Source: JAAZMA01 sp036720245 (GTDB lineage: Bacteria > Bacillota > Clostridia > Tissierellales > Tepidimicrobiaceae). From it: a DNA stretch of 39,069 nucleotides. Made by a program: the position numbers and the translations under genes. The notes beneath the pieces were generated by a model, which was not told the DNA's origin, ran no database searches, and worked only from the letters and a program-made list of their open reading frames with translations. Positions within the stretch are counted from its first letter, which is position 1. Every line of letters starts with the position of its first letter. The DNA lies in NCBI GenBank assembly GCA_036720245.1, contig DAIMNI010000015.1, positions 1 to 39,069 of the forward strand. Direction: 5' to 3'. This document shows positions 8,628 through 16,672 of this stretch, in pieces.

Positions 8628-8695
8628 TAATTTGATTTAAAGTTTAGATATTACCTGGGTTTAATAATATAAGATAAGTCATAGGAGGGGATTTT

Positions 8696-9249
8696 TTGAA
8701 AGATAATTATGCCGAAGATTTTTATGAGATTATTGAGGCATTAAGGCTGAATAAAAGCATATTACAGGATGTAAAAGAATTAATTGTTGATAAGCAAATA
8801 GCTGCAAAAGCACTAGAAGGTGGAAATAGAAAACAAAAATTTAAAGAAATTTTATTAGAATTAGTTAATGGGGAAATTAGCCTGGGGGCAAGTTATGTGC
8901 TAGTTGAGAAAAAATTAGGGGAAGAAATTTCTATCCACCAAGGAAATAAAAGAGTATTTTCAGATGGATGGGGTGAAAGGTTAATTAGAACCAATCTAAG
9001 CAAGTTTTATAATCAGGCAGTTTTGCTTGAAATAATTGAATCTGGAGAGAGGGTATGTTTTATACCTTATTCTAAATATGAAGATCCGGAATCTCCCTGC
9101 ACAGCCATTGCAGGAAAAAAAATGATGCAAATATTTTATTACAGAGATTAGTAGAAAATTATGAAGAAGGTCATTTTACTAGGGAAATAAAAATACCTAA
9201 TCATCCTCATTGTACACACGTTGTAATTCCTGTATCTAAACTTAAGTAA
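8696..9249 (+). pseudogene. Unknown protein, one-base frameshift near the C-terminus
   Basis: The gene starts at TTG 8696 behind a very strong AGGAGGGG site (8683-8690). The uninterrupted frame gives 151 residues. It shifts in a run of eight A's (9115-9122), and adding one A continues the reading with NDANILLQRLVENYEEGHFTR and ends VVIPVSKLK at 9249, for a 184-residue product. The protein is soluble and mixed charge, with no membrane helix or known motif that I recognise. It lies wholly inside the 18-bp inverted repeat and directly upstream of the RloC-like ATPase gene, which carries the same kind of lesion. The frameshift may be real, phase-variable or a sequencing error. Confidence 0.6.
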
Positions 9250-9263
9250 ACTAGGTTCTATAT

Positions 9264-9281
9264 TGGCTCCGATTATAATAT
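9264..9281 (-). repeat. Right arm of the 18-bp inverted repeat
   Basis: This is the reverse complement of 8610-8627 with no mismatch, placed 14 bases after the corrected stop of the unknown gene and 62 bases before the ATPase start. As RNA the two arms could also pair, which would loop out the whole gene. Confidence 0.75.
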
Positions 9282-9342
9282 TTTAAGGGATGCATTTGGA
9301 GGGGTTCAGTTTTTAACTTACTATATTATGGAGGTGTAGCTA

Positions 9343-11528
9343 ATGATACAAAAAATTATAATTAAAGAAACCCCAGGTTGCTTTGATAGTATTGGCATAG
9401 AAATTGATGGTTTAAAAAAGGTTAATTACTTTTATGGATCAAATGGAAGTGGTAAAACAACTATTTCTAAAGTGATTGGTAATTGCGAGGGATATCGGAC
9501 ATGTAGATTATTATGGGAAAATAATAGAAAGCTTGAAACTATGGTTTATAACAGAGATTTTATTGATGAAAATTTTTACCAAAGCGAAGAAATAAAAGGG
9601 ATTTTCACTCTGGGAAAAGATTCCCGTGAAATTCAAGAATTAATTTTAAAAAAGTATGAGGAAATAAATAAAATTGAAGAAAAGCTAGATAGACTTAAAA
9701 AAATCTCGAACAAAAAACAAACGAAAAAGAAGAACATGAAAATATATATGAGGAACAATGTTGGGAACTAAAATTAAAATATGATAAGGATTTTAAAGAA
9801 GCTTTCACTGGTGCAAGAGGCTCTAAATTACAATTTAAAAGTAGATGTTTACAGGAGGCAATAAATAATGCAGAATTGAAGACATATGGGGATTTAAAAT
9901 TATCATATGATATAGTATTTGGAGATGAAAAGGAAGAAAAGATTAAAATTAATGAAATAAACCATGATGATTTGGATAAAATTTTATTAAATCCAATACT
10001 TAATATGAAGGTCATTGGGAGTGAAGATGTTAATATTTCTGAATTAATTCAAGTATTAAATAATAGCGATTGGGTACAACAGGGATATGAATATTATAAA
10101 CGTACAGATGGAATTTGTCCATTTTGTCAAAGTAGGGTAGATGAAGGCTTAGAAGAAGAATTAGAAAAGTATTTTGATGAAACTTATAATTCTAAAATTA
10201 GGGAAATTAATGCAGTAAAAAAAGAATATGAATCACTTATGCATTCAATTATGAAACAAATCAATAATATAATTGATAGTAATAATGAATTCCTTAATAC
10301 GGAATTTTTAGAGCTACAAAAATCTAAAATTGAATCAAAAAATGAAAGGAACATAAAACTGTTAGAGAATAAAATGAGACAACCTGTATTATGTGTTGAG
10401 CTTCAGCCTTTTTTAGAAGAAATACAAAGTATTAATGATGCTATTAGAACGGCAAATAAATCTATAGAGGATTTTAATACTAAAATAAAAAATATTAAAG
10501 AAGAAAGAGAAAAGTTAACTGCAGAAATATGGAGATTTATATCTGAAGAAAATAAAGTTAATTATAAAAATTATAATAAGAAATTAGAAGATATCAATAA
10601 AGCTATTAATGGGATTAACACAGGGATAGAATCTAAGAATAATAACAGGAGATCCCTTATAGAGGAAATTCAGGAACTTGAGGGAAAAATAACAAGTGTT
10701 TCCCATACAGTAAATGAAATAAATAAGATATTAACTTCCTTTGGCTTTTTGAATTTCAAGCTGATTGAGGCAGAGAAGCATGGAAATTATAAATTAGTAC
10801 GTGAAAATGGTGAGGATGCTAAAGATACACTTAGTGAAGGAGAGAAGTCTTTTATAACATTTTTATATTTTTATCACTTACTTAAGGGAAGCAATGATAA
10901 GGAAAATATAATGGTGGATAGGGTTGTGGTATTTGACGATCCAATATCCAGTTTAGATAGCAGTATTTTATTTATTGTAAGTAATTTAATTAGGGGAATT
11001 ATAGGCGAAGTTCAAAGGGGCGATGGAAATATAAAACAGGTATTCATACTTACACATAATGTTTACTTTCATAAGGAGGTATCTTTTGATACTAAAAGAG
11101 GAACTAATGATAGAATGAAAGATGAGACTTTTTGGATATTGAGAAAAGAGGGTATAAATACTAAAATAAAAAGTTACGATTTCAATCCAATTAAAACTTC
11201 ATATGAACTTTTATGGGGGGAATTGAAAAACTACTCTGAATATAGAGTTATAACAGTCCAAAATACAATGAGAAGAATAATCGAGAATTATTTTAAAATT
11301 TTAGGTGGTTTAAGTGAGGATAATTTAATTGAAAGTTTTGAACCTGAGGAGCAAATTATTTGCCGTGCATTATTGTCGTGGCTTAACGATGGATCACACT
11401 TTATAGATGATGACTTGTATGTAGATACTAATTCAGAGATAGTAGAGCAATATTTTAAAGTTTTTAAGAAAATTTTTATAGTAACTGGAAATGAAGGCCA
11501 CTATAATATGATGATGGGACTAGATTAG
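9343..11528 (+). pseudogene. RloC-like zinc-hook ABC ATPase (AAA_13 type), one-base frameshift
   Basis: The start at ATG 9343 has a GGAGGTG site. The Walker A motif is GSNGSGKT (residues 32-39). The frame breaks at a run of seven A's (9697-9703). One added A joins it to LEQKTNEKEEHENIYEEQCW and onward into the large downstream frame, for about 728 residues. The middle is long coiled coil around a CPFCQ zinc-hook motif (about 10120). Then come the ABC signature LSEGEK, Walker B VVVFDDPISSLDS and the His of LTHN. The C-terminus has R-x3-E (in MRRIIEN) followed by a His in DGSH. This fits the Arg-Glu-His arrangement described for PrrC/RloC anticodon nucleases. In that family the ATPase holds a tRNA anticodon nuclease in check until DNA or phage stress. 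The nuclease role is an inference. No restriction-modification genes are next to it. Confidence 0.65.
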
Positions 11529-11599
11529 AAACAAGCTAAGAAGTATCTCTCCTAATAGAACAAGCCTATCCCCCATAAAAAATAAATTTACAAAAACTC

Positions 11600-11626
11600 T
11601 AAACTTTATAATCACCTTGCCGATAT
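11600..11626 (+). promoter_or_regulatory. Sigma-28 (SigD) promoter of the flagellin gene
   Basis: TAAA (11600-11603), a 15-base spacer, and GCCGATAT (11619-11626) match the Gram-positive sigma-28 consensus at every defining base. The site lies about 120 bases upstream of the flagellin start, leaving a long leader. Confidence 0.9.
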
Positions 11627-11701
11627 ATATAATGAAACAAATCAAGAAGGGGATTATATATTAATCATGGTAATAGGCCAAAAGGCTTGTTATAAATAAA
11701 T

Positions 11702-11744
11702 TGTGAGAAAGGAAGCTCACAAAAAACAAAATCAAGGAGGAATA
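11702..11744 (+). promoter_or_regulatory. Flagellin leader: CsrA-site-like hairpin plus Shine-Dalgarno
   Basis: TGTGAG (11702-11707) pairs with CTCACA (11716-11721) and exposes AAAGGAAG, with a GGA, in the loop. A second GGA lies in the Shine-Dalgarno CAAGGAGGA just before ATG 11748. In Bacillus subtilis, CsrA represses hag by binding one upstream GGA hairpin and the Shine-Dalgarno, and FliW releases it. The layout here is the same, but the role is inferred. Confidence 0.55.
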
Positions 11745-11747
11745 ATA

Positions 11748-12749
11748 ATGAGAATTAACAACAATTTAATGGCTATGAATACTCATAGACAATTAGGAAT
11801 CAACAACACAGCAACATCAAAATCATTAGAAAAATTGTCATCAGGTTTTAAAATTAACAGAGCTGGAGATGACGCAGCAGGATTAGCAATATCAGAAAAA
11901 ATGAGAGGCCAAATCNNNNNNNNNNNNNNNNNNNNNNNNNNNNNNNNNNNNNNNNNACATGCAATACTTCAAAGGATGAGAGAATTAGCAGTTCAATCAG
12001 CTAATGACACAAATGTTGAAGTAGATCGTGGAGCACTTCAATCTGAAGTAGACCAGTTGGCCCAAGAACTTACAAGGATTGCAGAAACAACAGAATTTAA
12101 TACACAAAAATTATTAGACGGTAGTTTTAAAAACAAGGTATTTCATATTGGTGCAAATGAAGGACAAAATATCAAGTTAAACATAGACGCAATGGATGCA
12201 AAAGCATTAGAAGCAGGAAAAGAACTTATTGCTAATGGTAATGATTTAGAAACTGTTACAGGTGCAAAAACAGCTTCATTTGTAAAAACAGGAGAGACAC
12301 TTGTTGCAGCAGATACAACAGCAGGAACAGCAGAAGTATTAGCAAAAACTAATGGATATTATGCACTAGGTACAACAGGAGCACTTACAGCAGAATTATT
12401 CCGTGCAGCAAATAGTGCATATACAGCTACAGCAGCTATAACATTTGGTATTGATATCTATTCTCAACCTAAAGCAGATGGTGCTATTACGGATATTAAC
12501 AATGCTTTAGAAACAGTATCAGCTGAAAGATCAAAACTTGGTGCACATCAAAATAGATTAGAGCATACTATCAAGAATCTTGATACATCATCTGAAAACT
12601 TACAAGCAGCAGAATCAAGAATCAGAGACGTAGACATGGCAAAAGAAATGATGGAATTCACAAAACAAAATATACTACAACAAGCAGCAACAGCAATGTT
12701 AGCTCAAGCAAATGCCGCCCCTCAAACAGTATTACAATTATTAAGATAA
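11748..12749 (+). CDS. hag: Flagellin (contains an assembly gap)
   Basis: The filament subunit. Residues from the true start MRINNNLMAMNTHRQ show the conserved N-terminal D0/D1 domain (SSGFKINRAGDDAAGLAISEKMRGQI). The C-terminus holds the partner D1/D0 domain, SSENLQAAESRIRDVDMAKEM, ending NAAPQTVLQLLR. The middle is a short, Thr/Ala-rich variable region (about residues 150-240) that is the probable glycosylation surface. The in-frame ATG-like start 45 bases upstream is rejected, because AAGGAGG precedes 11748. As given, the product is 333 residues, including 14 unknown ones from 41 Ns at 11916-11956. Family alignment suggests about 27 residues belong there. Expression is from a sigma-28 promoter, and a terminator follows. 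The maf and sugar genes downstream should modify it. Confidence 0.95.
   Translation: MRINNNLMAMNTHRQLGINNTATSKSLEKLSSGFKINRAGDDAAGLAISEKMRGQIXXXXXXXXXXXXXXHAILQRMRELAVQSANDTNVEVDRGALQSEVDQLAQELTRIAETTEFNTQKLLDGSFKNKVFHIGANEGQNIKLNIDAMDAKALEAGKELIANGNDLETVTGAKTASFVKTGETLVAADTTAGTAEVLAKTNGYYALGTTGALTAELFRAANSAYTATAAITFGIDIYSQPKADGAITDINNALETVSAERSKLGAHQNRLEHTIKNLDTSSENLQAAESRIRDVDMAKEMMEFTKQNILQQAATAMLAQANAAPQTVLQLLR
11916..11956. other. Assembly gap (41 Ns) inside the flagellin gene
   Basis: The Ns fall in the most conserved part of the flagellin N-terminal domain, between EKMRGQI and HAILQRM. This is the kind of region that collapses when a genome has several flagellin copies. Confidence 0.98.
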
Positions 12750-12837
12750 GCAGCGAACCTATTTTAGTGGTTTTCTAAAATTGTGTGAATCGCTTACTCA
12801 GCGACTGAAAGGGAGTCGAGTTACATTAGTATGATAT

Positions 12838-12868
12838 TAAAAGCCAAGGAATTTTTCCTTGGCTTTTA
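12838..12868 (+). terminator. Terminator after flagellin
   Basis: TAAAAGCCAAGGAA (12838-12851) pairs perfectly with 12855-12868 across a 3-base loop and is followed by a T-rich tract. Its right arm overlaps the -35 of the next sigma-28 promoter. Confidence 0.9.
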
Positions 12869-12893
12869 AACTTTTTCCTCAAATATCCGATAA
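12867..12893 (+). promoter_or_regulatory. Sigma-28 promoter of the maf gene
   Basis: TAAA (12867-12870), 15 bases, then TCCGATAA (12886-12893), one mismatch from GCCGATAA. It starts inside the flagellin terminator stem and ends about 35 bases before the maf start codon. Confidence 0.78.
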
Positions 12894-12927
12894 TATATTT
12901 GAAAACATATTATGAAAGGTTGATAAA

Positions 12928-14790
12928 ATGGATAGGAACATATTTGAAAATAACTTAGAAATTTTAAAAATAATGGGATATGATGATTTAAAATTAGTAG
13001 AGCCTTTGGAAGTAGAAGATACAAAGGATGGCTTACATACTTATACTTATAGATATTTTAATGAGGATGATAAAAAAATATATATTCATAGCAAATACAA
13101 TATCCAAAGGGAAGTAGGTATTGTTCTGGAAGATATTGATTTCAACAGAGATGCACTTTATATAGTTTATGGATTAGGGCTAGGATATCATATAAAAGAA
13201 TTGAAAAAGAAAATTAGCAGTAGGAGTTTTATTTTTGTTATAGAAAAGAATTGGGACATTATATCTACTTATTTGAGACATGAGGATTTTTCAGAAATAG
13301 CTAACGGAAATATATTATTTTTCTTTGGGGATCAAGATGAAATATTAACGCGTTTTAATCATAGTATATTTGCATTTAATACTATGCCTCTTTTGGGAAA
13401 TTTAACTTATGTTATCTTGCCTTCTTATTATAAAATTTACGGAAAATGGATTCATGATATGAATGAAAAAATTATGGATACTATTCAGCATGCGTTTTTT
13501 ATGCTGGGAAATGATATGGAAGATACTATTATTGGAATAGAAAACAATTTTACAAATATGAAAAAACTTATAGAAAGCCCAAGTATAGAATGTGTGAAAG
13601 ATAAATATAAAGACATTCCTGCCATTATAGTATCAGCAGGGCCTTCTTTGGATAAGAATATTTCAGAATTAAAAAAGGCAGAAGGAAAGGCCCTGATTAT
13701 TGCTACAGATGCGGTTCTGACGACATTAAAAAATCATGGAATTGTACCAGATGCAGTTGTTAGTATTGAGAGAGGAATGCCAACATATGAGAAATTTTAT
13801 AAAGATAAAGATATTGACAATAGAATAGTTTTTATTGGGCCACCTGTAGTCAGAAAAGAAGTATTGAATGCAATGAAAGATAATAAAAGGTTGCTTTGCT
13901 TAAAACAAGGGGAAAAGATAAATGAATGGATAAATAATGATATTCTTAAAGAAAAGAGATTGATTTCAATGGGAACTTCCTGTGCCCATGTTGCATTTGC
14001 TTTTTCTCAATATGTTGGTGCAAATCCTATTGTGTTTATAGGGCAAGATTTAGCTTACACAATAGATGGGGTTACTCACTCTAAAAATGTGGAAGTTAGA
14101 GATAAAATAAATACTAAAGAAAAGCCAGAAATTTGTTATGTAAAAGGAATAAATGGTGAAGACTTGCCTACAAATGAGGCATTTAAAAATTTTTTGACAT
14201 GGTATGAACTTCAGATTGCAAAAGATACAAGTGGTCGGGAATATATAGATGCTACTGAAGGTGGAGCATTAATAAATGGAACTAAATTGATGGCTCTTAG
14301 AGAAATGATAGATAAATACTGTATTAAAGGGGTTTGTAGATTGAATATGATATTACCTAAAGATAAATTTGATAAGGGTAAGTATGATAGAGCCATAGAA
14401 GAAATAGAAAAATTATTTAAATCATTTGATGAAATCAGAAAAGAAGCAGGTCTTCAAATACTTAGATTAGCTAAATTGGAAAAGAAAACCATAAAAGAAA
14501 GGAAAAAACTGAACGATAATGATACCGAAAAGACATTGGATGTGTTAAATAAAGCATCTAAATTAGAAAAGCTTATCTTAAGTAATGACATGACTAGAAC
14601 ATTTTTTCAGGCTCCACTTATGATGGCAGCTGGTAAAGTGAGAATGTTAGGAAACGAATTAACTGTTGATGCTATTAAAGAAAATGTAAAAATTCAAAAA
14701 CGAATGGTAGCTTCAATTTTAGGTGGTTGTTATGCAGTACAGAAATCACTTCTAGAAATAAATAACAATATGAAGTCAAATATTAAGTAA
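12928..14790 (+). CDS. maf: Maf-family motility accessory factor (flagellin nonulosonate transferase)
   Basis: A 620-residue cytosolic protein of the Maf/DUF115 family. Members transfer nonulosonic acids (pseudaminic or legionaminic acid) from their CMP form onto Ser/Thr of flagellin before export. The N-terminal part includes YGLGLGYHIKEL (residues 81-92). The core begins IPAIIVSAGPSLDKN (about 230-244) with ATDAVLTTLKNHGIVPDAVVSIE (to 281), then FIGQDLAYT. This is the MptE-like core of the family. A helical C-terminal region follows. It starts at ATG 12928 with GAAAGG upstream. Its own sigma-28 promoter and its place between the flagellin and a legionaminic acid operon support the assignment. 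The specific sugar cannot be proved from this protein alone. Confidence 0.9.
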   Translation: MDRNIFENNLEILKIMGYDDLKLVEPLEVEDTKDGLHTYTYRYFNEDDKKIYIHSKYNIQREVGIVLEDIDFNRDALYIVYGLGLGYHIKELKKKISSRSFIFVIEKNWDIISTYLRHEDFSEIANGNILFFFGDQDEILTRFNHSIFAFNTMPLLGNLTYVILPSYYKIYGKWIHDMNEKIMDTIQHAFFMLGNDMEDTIIGIENNFTNMKKLIESPSIECVKDKYKDIPAIIVSAGPSLDKNISELKKAEGKALIIATDAVLTTLKNHGIVPDAVVSIERGMPTYEKFYKDKDIDNRIVFIGPPVVRKEVLNAMKDNKRLLCLKQGEKINEWINNDILKEKRLISMGTSCAHVAFAFSQYVGANPIVFIGQDLAYTIDGVTHSKNVEVRDKINTKEKPEICYVKGINGEDLPTNEAFKNFLTWYELQIAKDTSGREYIDATEGGALINGTKLMALREMIDKYCIKGVCRLNMILPKDKFDKGKYDRAIEEIEKLFKSFDEIRKEAGLQILRLAKLEKKTIKERKKLNDNDTEKTLDVLNKASKLEKLILSNDMTRTFFQAPLMMAAGKVRMLGNELTVDAIKENVKIQKRMVASILGGCYAVQKSLLEINNNMKSNIK

Positions 14791-14798
14791 TATTATTA

Positions 14799-14825
14799 TA
14801 AAAAAATCTCCATTTTTGCCGATAA
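14799..14825 (+). promoter_or_regulatory. Sigma-28 promoter of the unknown gene at 14858
   Basis: TAAA (14799-14802), a 15-base spacer, and GCCGATAA (14818-14825) match the consensus exactly. The site begins 9 bases after the maf stop codon and lies 33 bases before the next start codon. Confidence 0.88.
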
Positions 14826-14857
14826 TAAATATAGACCAAAATTTTGGGGGTAGTCAA

Positions 14858-15487
14858 ATGAAAATATATGTACTTGATAAAGTATTGGAGTATTCAAATA
14901 ATAAAACTGAAATAGACAAATTATTTAGTGAGATAGACAGAATTATTTCCGAGTCTAAATATATTTTTAGCCATCTGGAAATAGGTGGAGTAGAGATATA
15001 TGATGGTTTTTATGAATACTTTTTAGAAAATATAAAAAGTATTCAAGAAGTAAAAGTTGTTGTCAAAACTTTTAAAGAATTTTCAAGAGATATACTTAAA
15101 ACTACTGCTAGTTACCTTGAAAATGCAATACCAGAAATACAAATATTATCAGATGAATTCTATAAATCTCCGACGAGAGAATCATGGGAGAGGTTGGCAG
15201 ATTTAATTGAAGGGATTAAATGGATTATGGATATTTTTGTAATAGTAGATAAAAGTGGCGAGATTGAAAATATAGTTAAAAGTTATGAGATATGGAATCA
15301 ATATGCAAAAGATATTTATTCTTTAAGAGAACTTATAGACGAATTTGAAGAGGTTCTTCAAAATGAAGATTTGGTTTCTATTGCAGATATATTATCTTAT
15401 GAAATAGGACCATTATTTGAAAAAATGTTAGGCAAGTTAAATGCATTAGTGTATAGGGATTTGGGTTCAATTGATTTTAGCTCATGA
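14858..15487 (+). CDS. Unknown protein of the flagellin-glycosylation island
   Basis: A 209-residue, acidic, almost entirely helical soluble protein with no signal peptide, membrane helix or motif that I recognise. I start at ATG 14858 (MKIYVLDKVLEYSNNKTEID), which has GGGGG at 14846-14850. A start 42 bases further up would place the coding region over its own promoter -10. The gene has a perfect sigma-28 promoter, so it is expressed in the flagellin regulon. It sits between maf and the legionaminic acid genes. A chaperone or adaptor for flagellin modification is possible but unsupported. A length of 105 AT-rich bases with no recognised promoter separates it from the next gene. Confidence 0.85.
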   Translation: MKIYVLDKVLEYSNNKTEIDKLFSEIDRIISESKYIFSHLEIGGVEIYDGFYEYFLENIKSIQEVKVVVKTFKEFSRDILKTTASYLENAIPEIQILSDEFYKSPTRESWERLADLIEGIKWIMDIFVIVDKSGEIENIVKSYEIWNQYAKDIYSLRELIDEFEEVLQNEDLVSIADILSYEIGPLFEKMLGKLNALVYRDLGSIDFSS

Positions 15488-15592
15488 TGTGAATAGATTT
15501 AAAATGGATATCCAAGATTAATAAAATAAAAAATAAAAAAAACGAAATACTAACAAAATATGTTTTTCAAAAGAAATTGAGGATGATGTGTT

Positions 15593-16672
15593 TTGAGAAC
15601 AAATATAGATAATATATTGATTAACCCTAATTTTACTATAAGAGAAGTTTTAGAAAAATTAAATATAGGTGGCAAAGGGATAGTATTGGTGGTTGATGAT
15701 AAACAAAAATTAATTGGCACTATTACTGATGGAGATATTAGGAGAGCAATCCTAAAAGGTGCTTCTTTAGAATGTTCAATTGATGATATAGTTCATTATA
15801 ACCCAGTTAGTGTAAAATCATCAGCTACTAAAGATGAGATAAAAGATATATTTATTCGGAAAGCTGTTAAGCAATTACCTGTCGTAGATGAAAACAGGGT
15901 AGTAGTGGACTTGATAAGTATAAATGATATACTTCTTCCAGAGGGAAAAGATAACCCAGTTATAATTATGGCAGGAGGTTTGGGTACAAGGCTTAAGGAT
16001 TTAACACAAGAAGTACCTAAACCAATGCTTAAAGTTGGACAAGATCCAATCCTTCAGCATATCATTAATAATTTTAAGCAATATGGATATAACAAAATAT
16101 TAATATCAGTAAATTATAAGGCTGAAATAATAGAAAATTATTTCCAAGATGGGTATGCTTATGGTGTTAAAATAGAATATATAAAAGAAAAAAGAAGGTT
16201 AGGAACAGCAGGAGGAATACGACTTGCTAAAGATTATTTAGACAAACCTTTCTTTGTCATAAATGGAGATATATTTACTAATTTAAATTTTGACAATATG
16301 ATGAAATTTCATTTAGAAAATAATTTTGATATAACCATTGGAACAAAAAAGTATTTTTATCAAATTCCATATGGAGTTATAGAGACAAAAGGAAAAGAAA
16401 TTAAAGAAATTAAAGAAAAGCCTGAAGTAGATTATCTGATAAATGGAGGTATATATTGTTTAAATCCAGAACTTATAGATTACATACCTGATGATAAGTA
16501 TTTTGAGATAACTGATTTAATTGATATGTGTTTAAAAAAGGGATTAAAAGTAGGCAATTATGAAATTGAAGACTATTGGATGGATATAGGAAAGTTAGAG
16601 GACTACGATAAAGTTAATAGTTATGTGAAAGAAATTGCATGCACTATAAATGAAGGTGATGTAAATGATTGA
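15593..16672 (+). CDS. ptmE: CBS-domain nucleotidyltransferase, legionaminic pathway (PtmE-like)
   Basis: A 359-residue cytosolic enzyme. Residues about 1-115 are a pair of CBS domains, and about 122-350 are a sugar-nucleotide transferase with IIMAGGLGTRLKDLT and PKPMLKVGQDPIL. In Campylobacter the PtmE enzyme with this architecture makes GDP-glucosamine, the first activated sugar of the legionaminic acid route. The start is TTG 15593. A stop codon (TGA 15584-15586) bars any further in-frame extension, and GAGG at 15579-15582 is the ribosome site. It overlaps the next gene by 8 bases, which implies translational coupling and marks the head of the sugar operon. Confidence 0.82.
   Translation: MRTNIDNILINPNFTIREVLEKLNIGGKGIVLVVDDKQKLIGTITDGDIRRAILKGASLECSIDDIVHYNPVSVKSSATKDEIKDIFIRKAVKQLPVVDENRVVVDLISINDILLPEGKDNPVIIMAGGLGTRLKDLTQEVPKPMLKVGQDPILQHIINNFKQYGYNKILISVNYKAEIIENYFQDGYAYGVKIEYIKEKRRLGTAGGIRLAKDYLDKPFFVINGDIFTNLNFDNMMKFHLENNFDITIGTKKYFYQIPYGVIETKGKEIKEIKEKPEVDYLINGGIYCLNPELIDYIPDDKYFEITDLIDMCLKKGLKVGNYEIEDYWMDIGKLEDYDKVNSYVKEIACTINEGDVND

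Noticed and set aside
9695..10015. A 106-residue minus-strand frame rich in Ser and Phe
   Set aside because: It is the complement of the Lys/Glu-rich coiled coil of the RloC-like protein, a typical artefact.
11559..11690. AACAAGCCT before the flagellin promoter and AGGCTTGTT in the leader form a 9-bp inverted repeat
   Set aside because: The arms are over 110 bases apart and span the promoter, so pairing in RNA is impossible for the main transcript. Probably chance.
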